A stretch of DNA of 64,000 bases from Aridibaculum aurantiacum (GTDB lineage Bacteria; Bacteroidota; Bacteroidia; Chitinophagales; Chitinophagaceae): assembly GCF_017355875.1 (NCBI RefSeq), contig NZ_JAFEWC010000001.1:1612001-1676000 (forward strand), given 5' to 3'. Below, one piece after another: positions 25,698-34,077 of this stretch; position 1 is the first letter of the stretch; every line of letters starts with the position of its first letter. Both the position numbers and the translations under genes were made by a program. The notes under the pieces were generated by a model. That model did no database searches. It saw only the letters and a list, made by a program, of their open reading frames with translations, and was not told the origin of the DNA.

Positions 25698-27764
25698 TTA
25701 CAAAAACCAAAGGTTATTCTTACCGTACTCCGGTATCACACCGTCCTGAAAATAAGGTGCTATCTGTGCGACCATTTCAGGGTACTTGGTTGTTACGGGT
25801 AAGTTCTGCTGCCTGATGGATTTCCAATACATCCGGCTGAACTGGTATACCTGATTGATAAGTTCTCTCATAACTTTTGCATCTCTTAGCCGGTTCTTCT
25901 CATTACAATTGATGGTTAGCTTTACCGGGAAAGGGTAACCATCTGCGGAACTGAAAGTTCCATCAGGATAACGGGTGTTGTTGAACAGCAGGTATTTGTC
26001 CTGACCGATATTTATATAAGTGCCGCTAACAGGCATCAGTCCTTCCCATTCGGTATCAAAGGCAACAATGTCTTCAGCCTCTGTTTTGTTAACCGTGATG
26101 ATATAGATAGGAATTTTCCTGTCAAGTTCAAGATTGTCTAACGCCTTTTCTATTGGTTCCAGTTCTTTGCGGCTAAGCTCTTTGTAGAAGTGAATAATTA
26201 AGCGGTCGGGTGCATTGTTGATGGCTGCAAAATCTTTTACTGTTTCTTCTATCTTACCTGCAAGCTGGTCCGTCTGGTGCTTCATGAAATAATCGAAGTT
26301 GTTGAAGCCTCCGGTATTATCGAAGCTAAAGGCACTACCTAAGTATTGCACCTGGTCTTTTTTATGACGAAACGCACCTATGCCTACAATCAGTTCATTC
26401 TTTATTGGTGTATCTAATCGCCAAGGGATACCATCTAACTTAGCTAACATTGCCACTGCTATGTTGGTTAGGCTGTAGGTGTAATTCTTACCCTGTTCAA
26501 TGAGTTTAGCAGGGTCGATGACTTGTGATGTTATATCCCTTTTTAACAACAGTTCTTTTACCCTGTAGTATAGGATGTGCTTGCTCTCATCATCTACGTT
26601 TTTACTGTGTGGAGTAATGTAAATAGCAATGTATTTTACATCAGGGTTAAAGGTTCTTTTAGTACTTAGTATATCTTCAATTTCAGGTAAAGGATTGTCT
26701 TTGTCGTTGAAAATTACACTGAAATTTTTTTCGGTATGAAACAGTATTCGTGCATAATCATACAAGCCTTTGAACCAGCCAAAGCCACTTTTAAAATAGG
26801 TGTCTAACGTCTTTGCAGTTTCTACATCATCCTTATGCATGACAAAGAACAGGTGAACTTTCGACCAAGGACTTTTCTTGAATGGCTTGAAATCTCTTAT
26901 ACCATACTTCGGTACTTTCCCGGTGTTGTTGCCTCCAAAAGTTAGTTCGTTGCTTTCAAGTTCAGTCTCATTTATTCTGCCCTGGCTAACTTTTATAAAG
27001 CTGTCGGTGTTAAGTGGTATTACATCTCTAAACTCTTTCTTCAACAAAAAGTGTTTAGCAAACTGTTGAATTTTATCGAGGTACTTGTCGTAAGGATTGT
27101 CCCGTTTGTTTTCGGGCACAGGTAAATTCAGGTGACGGCGCAGCCTGTTATTTATAAGAGGGTACGCTGTCTCAAAATGGGGTTCAGGCAACTTCTCCAA
27201 ATCTTCAAAGCGTAGCAGCTTGTTATCCTGCACCGTCCAATTGAAATCACTTTGTGAAACATCATGAGTTAGTACCTGTATATTTTGCTTGCTTACTCTC
27301 GACCTACCATCATAAGAAACCAGTAGTTCGGGATGGTTGCTTACATGGCAGAGCTGAACCTTTATAGAGAACTTCTCATACACTGTAAATTGTTCTGTTG
27401 ATTGTTTGGTTGACTTAACCCACACCTGTGTTTCGTTGATGAAGCCTGTTTTTACCAGTTGCTTCTTTGTCTTTTTGAAATGGTAGTTGATAATCCTGTT
27501 GTAGTATTTTTTGATTAAGTCAGGGTTTTCATTTTTAAAATCCATTTCCAAACCAAGAAAGCCCGTTCGAGGATAATCGAAAGTTGTGTAAATTTCCTGT
27601 ACGGTGGTGCTTGCATCAGGAAATAAATTATCGATACGTTTCGGGAATAGCGATTTGTGGAGCTTACAAAAAGAACCTTCTTCGTTTGTGCTAAAGTAAA
27701 AGGTCGGCTTTCTCTTCGGAAAGTCGAATGTGAGGATGTTGAACATCAAAATTGGCTTGTTCAT
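25698..27764 (-). CDS. long prokaryotic Argonaute (pAgo), probably catalytically inactive
   Basis: A 688-aa protein with the N/PAZ-like, MID and PIWI layout of long pAgos. The MID pocket for a guide 5' end looks intact: Y399-x3-K403, Q414 after TS and K442 in LAKLDG. PIWI starts near 460. The first catalytic Asp position reads VGIGAF (G463) instead of GxD, and the second reads IIHFYKELS (525-531) instead of HRDG, so slicing is unlikely. The C-terminus NNLWFL is hydrophobic, as in other Agos. Such proteins use small nucleic-acid guides against plasmids or phage, often through partner proteins. A hairpin upstream suggests its own transcription unit. Confidence 0.85.
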   Translation of the reverse strand: MNKPILMFNILTFDFPKRKPTFYFSTNEEGSFCKLHKSLFPKRIDNLFPDASTTVQEIYTTFDYPRTGFLGLEMDFKNENPDLIKKYYNRIINYHFKKTKKQLVKTGFINETQVWVKSTKQSTEQFTVYEKFSIKVQLCHVSNHPELLVSYDGRSRVSKQNIQVLTHDVSQSDFNWTVQDNKLLRFEDLEKLPEPHFETAYPLINNRLRRHLNLPVPENKRDNPYDKYLDKIQQFAKHFLLKKEFRDVIPLNTDSFIKVSQGRINETELESNELTFGGNNTGKVPKYGIRDFKPFKKSPWSKVHLFFVMHKDDVETAKTLDTYFKSGFGWFKGLYDYARILFHTEKNFSVIFNDKDNPLPEIEDILSTKRTFNPDVKYIAIYITPHSKNVDDESKHILYYRVKELLLKRDITSQVIDPAKLIEQGKNYTYSLTNIAVAMLAKLDGIPWRLDTPIKNELIVGIGAFRHKKDQVQYLGSAFSFDNTGGFNNFDYFMKHQTDQLAGKIEETVKDFAAINNAPDRLIIHFYKELSRKELEPIEKALDNLELDRKIPIYIITVNKTEAEDIVAFDTEWEGLMPVSGTYINIGQDKYLLFNNTRYPDGTFSSADGYPFPVKLTINCNEKNRLRDAKVMRELINQVYQFSRMYWKSIRQQNLPVTTKYPEMVAQIAPYFQDGVIPEYGKNNLWFL

Positions 27765-27873
27765 AAATAATAAAATTTTTAGTTGTTACCGTAAATTTAC
27801 TAAAAACATTAGCAGAACTACGCAAAGAAGTGCAGAATGCTGCAAATGTGGAAAAGGTGTGCGGAAAGACGAA

Positions 27874-27895
27874 AGGCGAACTATGTAGTTCGCCT
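27874..27895. terminator. Palindromic hairpin between helicase and Argonaute genes
   Basis: AGGCGAACTA-TG-TAGTTCGCCT is a perfect 10-bp inverted repeat. On the minus strand T-rich sequence follows, so it may terminate the replication operon before the Argonaute gene. Confidence 0.5.
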
Positions 27896-27976
27896 CCCAA
27901 AGGATTTTAAATATAGGTAAGAAATAATAGAAGTGCAGGTTTTAGGAAGTTCAGGAGATTAAGGAAATCAAGGAAA

Positions 27977-29707
27977 CTACTCCTTAGTGTCCTCCGTTTC
28001 CTTAGTTTCCTTAAACATCAGGTTTAGATAATGGTCTTTCTTTTCGTGATGCAGCAAACCTTTTTTTGAAAACTCACCAATGTATCCTTCAGCAGTTTTT
28101 TCGGGAATTTTCATTTTGGTCGCCACTTTTAAATATCCTTGCCTGTTAAACTCTTTTGGTAATGCATCTAAGAACTTTTCTTTTTGATTTTTTCTTTTAG
28201 GCAATTGTGCTTCTGCCGGCAATTCTGAAAATACTTTTGCAGAATGGATAACAAGTGTTTTTACAATTCCCATCGCTGTTTGAAAGTCTCTTTCCTCACA
28301 CACTAATCTTGATGGCATTTCTCCAGTTTCCATCAGTCTTAATACTGAAAGTATCATTGCAATACGAAAGGCTATTAAGCCAAGGCGACGAACAGTTGCC
28401 ATATAGTCTAAGCCTTTTAAGGTAATATAGGTTTGCTGTACCTGCTGGAAGAATGTGTTGAATTGTTGTTGCTGGTCAATTGTAAGTGAAAAATGAATTT
28501 CAGGGCTGGCTTGTAGTGATTGGAAGAAATGAAAGAACTGCTCACCTAATGCATTAAAGTAATCGTCTAAGCCGTTATCAGTAGAGAAAGTGAAGACATC
28601 TTTCCATACCGGCTTTACATTCATGAAATAGAATATGAACCGACTAAACAAACCATTCTCTGCATTTGGTATTAGACTGGAAACCTGTTTTGGCGTTCCT
28701 GAAAGCACTGCCGAAAGGCAGGGCAAAGGAATATCTACATACTCACGGTCGGTGCGGCGGTAATAGGAAATTGTTTCGTGGTGAAAGGCTTTTCTAAAGC
28801 CGTCACTATAGTTGCCATAATCACTTTTAAACGCCTGGGCTAAAGTATCGCCTTCAGTTTCAAACAGTAACCCTCTACCATCGTTCTCAAACAACAATTG
28901 AAATACACCGGTGGTGCTATTGTTGGCAGGTATCAGTAACATCTTCTCTGGTGGCTTGGCTGGTTTTTCTGCTGTTGCATCTTTCCCCTTCTTCTCGTTG
29001 TAATCCATCATCTCTAATTCGTGCTGTTGCTTCATCAGTTTAGCCTGGTCACGAAAGTGCTTATGTATGGGTGCTACTATTTGCTTGCAATGAACTAACC
29101 TTCCTTTACCTGCTGATGCCTGTGCTGTAATAAATAAGTAAAGGTTTGCAAACACTTTCTTGCCATCGTAGATGCTAAACAGTTTTGGAAAGCAGGCACT
29201 CATTGCCACGATAGAGCCTAATAATAAAATATCTTTTTCTTCTGCTGATGTTGCGATAGCAACAACCTTTTGCAGAAATTCAGGTAATTGAGGAAACAAG
29301 GTATTTGGCAGGGTTGGAACCTGGTCCTGTAGTTGACCGGTTGCTATATTGATGCCTGCTTGTTTGGCATAATAGAAAAATGTTTTCAATGTTATTCCCT
29401 GACCTCTTGATTTCAAGCAATTGTCAAATTGCGTATCACATTCATTTTTGCTGTAGTCAGCATAATAGCAACTGATGCGGTGGAAGTAATTGCGACCGTG
29501 TTCTCCGAAGGCATCGGCGAAGGCGAAGCCTATGTTACGCCAATCTCCATAAGCTGATGCAATATCAAGTTTGTTTTCTTCTATCTGTTTTATTACGTGT
29601 TCTATCTCTGATACATCTTCACCCGTTGCTAATTCCTGTACCTGTATTTCTTCCTTTGGTTCTTCTGGAAGCAACCATTCAGAAGGTTTGAATATTTTCC
29701 GCTCCAT
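27977..29707 (-). CDS. primase C-terminal/DUF3987 helicase-like replication protein
   Basis: A 576-aa protein. Residues about 35-115 match the PriCT-2 type primase C-terminal domain (YGDWRNIGFAFADAFGEHGR, FHRISCYYADYSKNECDTQF). A DUF3987 ATPase-like region follows, with a Walker-A-like ASAGKGRLV, LLFETEGDTL and the motif VLSGTPKQVSSLI. The C-terminal 80 residues are basic with a winged-helix look. Such proteins act with VirE_N primases to start replication of excised islands. It begins 2 bases after the primase gene. Confidence 0.8.
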   Translation of the reverse strand: MERKIFKPSEWLLPEEPKEEIQVQELATGEDVSEIEHVIKQIEENKLDIASAYGDWRNIGFAFADAFGEHGRNYFHRISCYYADYSKNECDTQFDNCLKSRGQGITLKTFFYYAKQAGINIATGQLQDQVPTLPNTLFPQLPEFLQKVVAIATSAEEKDILLLGSIVAMSACFPKLFSIYDGKKVFANLYLFITAQASAGKGRLVHCKQIVAPIHKHFRDQAKLMKQQHELEMMDYNEKKGKDATAEKPAKPPEKMLLIPANNSTTGVFQLLFENDGRGLLFETEGDTLAQAFKSDYGNYSDGFRKAFHHETISYYRRTDREYVDIPLPCLSAVLSGTPKQVSSLIPNAENGLFSRFIFYFMNVKPVWKDVFTFSTDNGLDDYFNALGEQFFHFFQSLQASPEIHFSLTIDQQQQFNTFFQQVQQTYITLKGLDYMATVRRLGLIAFRIAMILSVLRLMETGEMPSRLVCEERDFQTAMGIVKTLVIHSAKVFSELPAEAQLPKRKNQKEKFLDALPKEFNRQGYLKVATKMKIPEKTAEGYIGEFSKKGLLHHEKKDHYLNLMFKETKETEDTKE

Positions 29708-29709
29708 TG

Positions 29710-30627
29710 CTATAAATATTTAGGATTGATGTAAATGTTCGGGTCATGTGGTAAGAAGCAGGCTCTTGAACAATCACTGCCCGAGGTGTCTAATTGTAAA
29801 CTGTAGGTGAGCTGTAAGTAATTGCTGATGCTTTTGAAATAAACACTGTGTGTTGCCTTCGTTGTGTCTATAGGAATTATCCATTTAAGACCATCACCTG
29901 AAGGGGAAACAAACAACAGTTCTGTTTCAAAATATTCATCCTGCAATAGCCTGTCAACCCATTCGCCGGCATTGCTGATGTGGTCAAGGTCGACAGTAAG
30001 TAAACCTGAATGCTTTTGTAATGCATTGTCTGCACGTTTAGAAAAGATGCCTGAAAAGGTAACGTAGTCAAAGTGTGCTGCCTTGTAGTCTTTGGCTGCC
30101 TTCTTATCATTTATTGAGCGAAGCGAAATTGTTTGCTTTGCAAACTTGTCACTCCTGATGATTTTGTAAACGTCGATAAGTGTAACTGCCTTTTCGGGAA
30201 TGGTATTTTTTATCGGAGCAAGAAAATAGCTGAAGCATGGCAAAGGCAGTTGTGCAGGCTCTTTTACTTCTGGTCGAACAATGATGTTTCCCCTGTTGTA
30301 GAAAGAATACTCTTCGCCTAAGTGTAAATGCAATTCTTCATTCAGCTTTGCAATAAGGTCCTGCTCTTGCAACTTGTAATGCAGTGTTGCAAAGTCAAAA
30401 ACATTTCCATTGAAGTCTGATAGTTCAGCATCCTTATGTACTGCCAAATTATTTTCAATAGATATAAGCAGCGTTGACTTATCGTTGTTAAATGGGTTCA
30501 AAGCAGGTTGGCAGTCCCTTCCCGAAAGGGAAAGGACTGTGCCTGGATAATACTGCTTTAACACGTGGGCATAGATATTAAGCCCGTAATGTGTCTTGTT
30601 GAGGATGGCTTCTTTACTTAGTTCCAT
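29710..30627 (-). CDS. VirE_N/BT4734-type primase-like protein
   Basis: A 305-aa protein. The N-terminal 100 residues look like a degenerate CHC2-type primase zinc domain without the cysteines (PALNPFNNDKSTLLISIENN). Residues about 130-300 match the BT4734/VirE N-terminal domain of Bacteroidota mobile elements (LLTVDLDHI, FVSPSGDGLKWIIPID, DTSGSDCSRACFLPHDPNIY). It probably primes replication with the downstream DUF3987 protein. It overlaps the preceding HTH gene by 14 bases, so it is one operon. Confidence 0.8.
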   Translation of the reverse strand: MELSKEAILNKTHYGLNIYAHVLKQYYPGTVLSLSGRDCQPALNPFNNDKSTLLISIENNLAVHKDAELSDFNGNVFDFATLHYKLQEQDLIAKLNEELHLHLGEEYSFYNRGNIIVRPEVKEPAQLPLPCFSYFLAPIKNTIPEKAVTLIDVYKIIRSDKFAKQTISLRSINDKKAAKDYKAAHFDYVTFSGIFSKRADNALQKHSGLLTVDLDHISNAGEWVDRLLQDEYFETELLFVSPSGDGLKWIIPIDTTKATHSVYFKSISNYLQLTYSLQLDTSGSDCSRACFLPHDPNIYINPKYL

Positions 30628-30910
30628 GACCTGCTGATTTAGAATTTGAATAATTCGCTTCCAGCAGTTGTTCTACATCAGCCACCTTGTAGTAAAACTT
30701 TCCATTGATGCGGCTGTATGGTAACGTACCATTATCCCGTAAGGTTTGTAATGTCCGTTTGCTTAGATGCATTGTTTGCATTACTACCTGTCCATCTATC
30801 CATGTTTCGTTGAAGTTGTCAAGTTTTGACTTTTTCAAAGAGAGGATGTAGGCTTTAATTACAGCAAAGTCCTGACTTAGCTGTATGAGCATATTTAGTA
30901 CTTCGTTCAT
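30614..30910 (-). CDS. small helix-turn-helix protein (excisionase-like), second copy
   Basis: A 98-aa protein whose C-terminal half is a MerR/excisionase-type winged HTH: QVVMQTMHLSKRTLQTLRDN, then GTLPYSRINGKFYYKVADVE. The N-terminal 40 residues are helical. Paired small HTH proteins like these are standard next to integrases in Bacteroidota islands, where they regulate excision or replication genes. It starts 2 bases after the first HTH gene. Confidence 0.8.
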   Translation of the reverse strand: MNEVLNMLIQLSQDFAVIKAYILSLKKSKLDNFNETWIDGQVVMQTMHLSKRTLQTLRDNGTLPYSRINGKFYYKVADVEQLLEANYSNSKSAGHGTK

Positions 30911-30912
30911 GA

Positions 30913-31206
30913 TTATGCTCCTCCTTTTTTGGTTAGGTAATCACTTGCATTATTCTGCATCTCCTCTTTGGTGGTGTTGCGGTTGCGAAGCAACCACTGG
31001 TCCAGCTCCAGCCGTAGGAAATAGATTTTCTTCCCGTTGGGCTTGTAGTGAGGTATGGTATCATCACTTGTCAACTTGTACAAATGACTTGGCGAAAGTT
31101 CCAGGTATGAGCAGGCTTCATTTAAATTGAGCACTGATTTCTGTAACTGTGCCTGGCTTTGGATAAGCCTTTCTAACTTGTCGAGACGTTTTAATATTTC
31201 GTCCAT
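30913..31206 (-). CDS. small helix-turn-helix protein (excisionase-like), first copy
   Basis: A 97-aa DNA-binding protein with HTH_17 signature: LNLNEACSYLELSPSHLYKL, then HYKPNGKKIYFLRLELDQWL. A coiled-coil-like N-terminus (LDKLERLIQSQAQLQ) may dimerise it. It heads the operon that continues through the second HTH protein, primase and helicase. A perfect 18-bp palindrome lies 30 bp upstream of its start and may be the site it or a partner binds. Confidence 0.82.
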   Translation of the reverse strand: MDEILKRLDKLERLIQSQAQLQKSVLNLNEACSYLELSPSHLYKLTSDDTIPHYKPNGKKIYFLRLELDQWLLRNRNTTKEEMQNNASDYLTKKGGA

Positions 31207-31235
31207 TTTGAAACGATTGAAATTGTTATCAAAAG

Positions 31236-31253
31236 GACTTTAGCGCTAAAGTC
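31236..31253. promoter_or_regulatory. 18-bp perfect palindrome, candidate operator
   Basis: GACTTTAGCGCTAAAGTC reads the same on both strands and sits 30 bp before the first HTH gene. A dimeric regulator is the likely ligand. Confidence 0.5.
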
Positions 31254-31406
31254 ATCTTTGTTTTCTCAAAGACTTTGTAAAGGAAGTTAGAGGTGGGTGG
31301 AAGTTTGAAAGTGGAAATTTGGAAATCCTTGTAACTGTTGTAAGAGAAGCAGTTATGAAAAAGAGTGGAAATTTGATTTGGTAATTTGGCAGCAAATTAC
31401 CGCAAT

Positions 31407-32426
31407 TTAGCAGGTGGGTAAAGCCGCTAACCAGTAGTATTTTTCTATAAATGCGGCTAAGCCGTCAGGGTCGTTTTTCCAGATATTGAATTGTTTTATT
31501 GTTGATGCGGCGTAACGGTGGTCTAAAAACTTTCTTACGTCCAAAGGAGTAATTTCTTTGCGCTTCTGTAAGTTCATCTTGTTGAAATATCCCTTTCGGA
31601 TTAACACATAATAAACTGCAGCTAACTCTTGCAACTGTCCGTGAATATTTTTGAAGTTTCGGTTGTTGTCAATCAGGTCGTGACTGTAAAGCTCTTCTTC
31701 AAAACTTGCAAACCTGTCCGGGTTCTTAATCATTACGTCAAAAGGCAATACTCCTTTTTCTTCAGGTCGAAAGTCTAATTTATAAACCGGTAAAGATTTT
31801 TCTTCAGGTTCCACTTTTATTTGAACAGACGTTGCAGGAAGTTTTACTTCATCAGCTTTAGTAAGTACTGGCTTATCAATCACAGCTTCACTAAAATAAT
31901 ACTGTCGTATTTCCTCTTCGGTTAACTGGTCTTCACTTAGCAGGTGTGCATATATATTTTGAAATTCAAGGTAGATGTGAATAAGATGGAACTTTAGAAG
32001 CTGGATAATATAAGAATTATCACGAAGGTCTTCGTAGTTTGTAGTGTTTGAAGTGGTGTTGATGGCTTCCCGTGTGTAGCCGTTTTCTTTTATTACCTGC
32101 TGTGCTTCTTTCAGCTTAGGCTTCAGCTTTTTGTTTATAGTATCATTGACCCAATACTTCTTACCGTTATCGTTAGCCCTCGAGATAAGAGAATGAATAG
32201 AATTAAAATAGCTGATAGCAGCGTTTTCCATTAGAAAGGCATAGTACTTTCTTTTGTTGTTTACCGGCTTTGGAAAGGTTACTTTAAATAAGGGTTGGAA
32301 CTGGTAGTGCTCTTTCTGAACCTCCTGTAATAGTTCAAGATACTTTTGCTCTGAAACCTGCCCCTGCATCCAGGGGCGAAGGTTCAGAAATAATATTTTA
32401 TTGAATACCTCTAAGCCATTACTCAT
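31407..32426 (-). CDS. uncharacterised integrase-coupled protein
   Basis: A 339-aa mostly helical protein without signal or membrane spans. Blocks such as YYAFLMENAAISYFNSIHSL and LLKFHLIHIYLEFQNIYAHL suggest a helical bundle. The C-terminal part (DVRKFLDHRYAASTIKQFNI) recalls the RteC-type proteins that control excision of conjugative transposons, but I cannot confirm this. Its ATG overlaps the integrase stop (ATGA), so the two are translated together. Confidence 0.65.
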   Translation of the reverse strand: MSNGLEVFNKILFLNLRPWMQGQVSEQKYLELLQEVQKEHYQFQPLFKVTFPKPVNNKRKYYAFLMENAAISYFNSIHSLISRANDNGKKYWVNDTINKKLKPKLKEAQQVIKENGYTREAINTTSNTTNYEDLRDNSYIIQLLKFHLIHIYLEFQNIYAHLLSEDQLTEEEIRQYYFSEAVIDKPVLTKADEVKLPATSVQIKVEPEEKSLPVYKLDFRPEEKGVLPFDVMIKNPDRFASFEEELYSHDLIDNNRNFKNIHGQLQELAAVYYVLIRKGYFNKMNLQKRKEITPLDVRKFLDHRYAASTIKQFNIWKNDPDGLAAFIEKYYWLAALPTC

Positions 32427-33679
32427 ACTGCCTTTAAGACTGATTGATTGAAAGTAGTTAATGCATTTGCATACTCTAAAATTACTTCATCTTCAAAGCT
32501 ATCTAAATAATTTTCTGTAGTGGCTACGCTGCTATGACCTAAAGCATCTTTTATAAATGATGTTGGAGCTCCTTTGCGCTTCATAACTGTAGAGAAAGTA
32601 TGACGGGCTGCATAAGTACCTGTTTTGTTTTCAATGCCTAAATCTTCGCATATTTCATACATTCTTTTATTAACCCACTTAATAAAGCGCTGGCAACGGT
32701 TCTTAATTGTTTTGGCAGATAGACCAGCTTCAAGGATTGAAAACAAGTAAGGGTTTTGTGGGTCTGTATTTTTATATTTTTCGATGATGGCAAGAGCTCT
32801 GGAATTGAGACCGACTTTTATAGGACGCAAATCTTTCTTTTTGGTTCTGATAGTTTTTTGCCTGTAGAAAGTAAGATAGTTGCCGCTGATATTGCTTGGC
32901 TTTAAAGCAATAATATCAGCGAAATTTATCCCGCTACATAAATAAGAGAAAATCCAAAAATCAACTGCTTTCTGTTGGTCTGCTTTCTCGGGGGTGTAAG
33001 TAAGTATGTGATTAATGTCAAAATCTTTCAAAGCCTTCTTTACATTCTGCCCTGTAGGTATTTCATAACTTTTGAAAGGATAAGCATCCCGAGAAAGAAA
33101 CTTGTCTTTGATTGCCTTATTAATTATGGACCTAAGGTTTCTCATGTAAATGCTGATAGTACTTAGAGACTTGTTTTCGCTACGCAGGTGCTTTTCGTAA
33201 GACTGCAAGAACGCCGGAGTAATATCCTGTATCTGAAGATTTTTCTTAAACTCGTTAATTGAGTTGATGGTAGTTTGATAAGTGCCGGCAGTACCTACCT
33301 GGTCATTTGCTTTTAACAGGTTTATTGAAGTGGTGAACCAGTCGGTTAACATTCTGCTGGTGGTAGCGGTGGGAGTGGTTACAATGCCTTTTATAAACGC
33401 ATCTTCAAAAGTTACAAAGGAAAAAGGTTTGATGGTTGCAACTACATCTTCTGCCTGCGACTGTAGCGCATTCAGCTTTTTCTTGATTTCCTTCAAATCC
33501 TCATCACGAAGTTTTGCACTGTTGAGCTTTGCCCAGTCTTCTTTGGTAACATGAAATTTTGTAGCGTACCTTCTTTTGTGGGGCTTCTGGTAGATGTTGA
33601 GTTTTATCAGGCATTTGCCATCAGAATTTGGGCGGGAAGCATCTAAAAAAAAGCTAACGAAAACTTGTGGCTGTTCCAT
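32423..33679 (-). CDS. int: tyrosine-type site-specific integrase
   Basis: A 418-aa recombinase with an arm-DNA-binding N-domain (RYATKFHVTKEDWAKL), a SAM-like core-binding domain (about 110-210) and a catalytic domain. Catalytic residues seen are Arg in the LCSGINFADI context, degenerate here as in many Bacteroidota integrases, Lys in YRQKTIRTKK, HTFS in YAARHTFSTVMKR, GH in ALGHSS and the nucleophile Tyr in TTENYLDSF. The first Arg is replaced or shifted (SGIN). The gene reads inward from the right attachment site, so it is the integrase for this element. Confidence 0.9.
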   Translation of the reverse strand: MEQPQVFVSFFLDASRPNSDGKCLIKLNIYQKPHKRRYATKFHVTKEDWAKLNSAKLRDEDLKEIKKKLNALQSQAEDVVATIKPFSFVTFEDAFIKGIVTTPTATTSRMLTDWFTTSINLLKANDQVGTAGTYQTTINSINEFKKNLQIQDITPAFLQSYEKHLRSENKSLSTISIYMRNLRSIINKAIKDKFLSRDAYPFKSYEIPTGQNVKKALKDFDINHILTYTPEKADQQKAVDFWIFSYLCSGINFADIIALKPSNISGNYLTFYRQKTIRTKKKDLRPIKVGLNSRALAIIEKYKNTDPQNPYLFSILEAGLSAKTIKNRCQRFIKWVNKRMYEICEDLGIENKTGTYAARHTFSTVMKRKGAPTSFIKDALGHSSVATTENYLDSFEDEVILEYANALTTFNQSVLKAV

Positions 33680-33703
33680 ATTTCTAAGCGTTTAATTAAG
33701 TGA

Positions 33704-33725
33704 ATGTGACCACGAATGTGACCAT
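33704..33725 (+). repeat. Two direct repeats ATGTGACCA(C/T), probable integrase arm sites (right)
   Basis: Copies at 33704 and 33716 have the same orientation and the same 12-bp spacing as the first two left-end copies at 9181 and 9193. Confidence 0.6.
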
Positions 33726-33852
33726 AAAGTTACTAATAAATGCTAAAGAAAGTAGCAAAAAAGGAAACTATTTTTCCACAAATAATTGATAATTAAGCAG
33801 TTAAAGTAATAAAGGAAGACAAAGGAAAACAAGAGAAAGTTAGCAACTCTGT

Positions 33853-33895
33853 CTTACAAGCAGAGGGTCCGCGGTTCGAACCCGTGTGCTCCCAC
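33853..33895 (+). repeat. Right attachment core (attR), tRNA remnant
   Basis: The 43-bp duplicate of the tRNA-Val 3' half. No 5' half is present, so this is not a functional tRNA. Confidence 0.92.
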
Positions 33896-33900
33896 AGAGA

Positions 33901-33930
33901 AAGAGTTAGAGAAATCTAACTCTTTTTTTA
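33901..33930 (+). terminator. Native tRNA-Val terminator displaced by the island
   Basis: AAAGAGTTAGA-GAAA-TCTAACTCTTT is followed by more T. It follows the tRNA remnant directly, as expected of the original tRNA terminator. Confidence 0.75.
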
Positions 33931-34077
33931 TGCTTAATTTTTTCAACCACTATTTGTAGTTGCTTTTTCTGAAGAGGCAATTTATCATACCCATATTTGA
34001 CTGTAACTCCAATCGTGTATTTCTTCATCAGGACAAATTATTGGCTATTACCTTTAAGACATAATCTGTTTTAAACT

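Larger units (their letters stand above)
9092..33895. mobile_element. Integrative mobile element in tRNA-Val (about 24.8 kb)
   Basis: It is bounded by a perfect 43-bp direct repeat of the tRNA-Val 3' end (9092-9134 and 33853-33895). A tyrosine integrase reads away from the right end, with repeated 10-bp motifs beside both ends. It carries primase/helicase genes, small HTH proteins, an Argonaute, metal efflux cargo and structured non-coding regions. No relaxase, coupling protein or secretion genes are seen, so self-transfer is unlikely. Confidence 0.9.

Noticed and set aside
9135-33852. Conjugative element (relaxase, TraG, T4SS)
   Set aside because: Every sizeable frame was assigned and none resembles these proteins.
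33853-33895. A second tRNA-Val gene
   Set aside because: Only the 3' half is present, with no acceptor or D-arm 5' part.
25698-33895. CRISPR array or cas genes beside the Argonaute
   Set aside because: No regularly spaced repeats or cas-like proteins were seen anywhere in the window.
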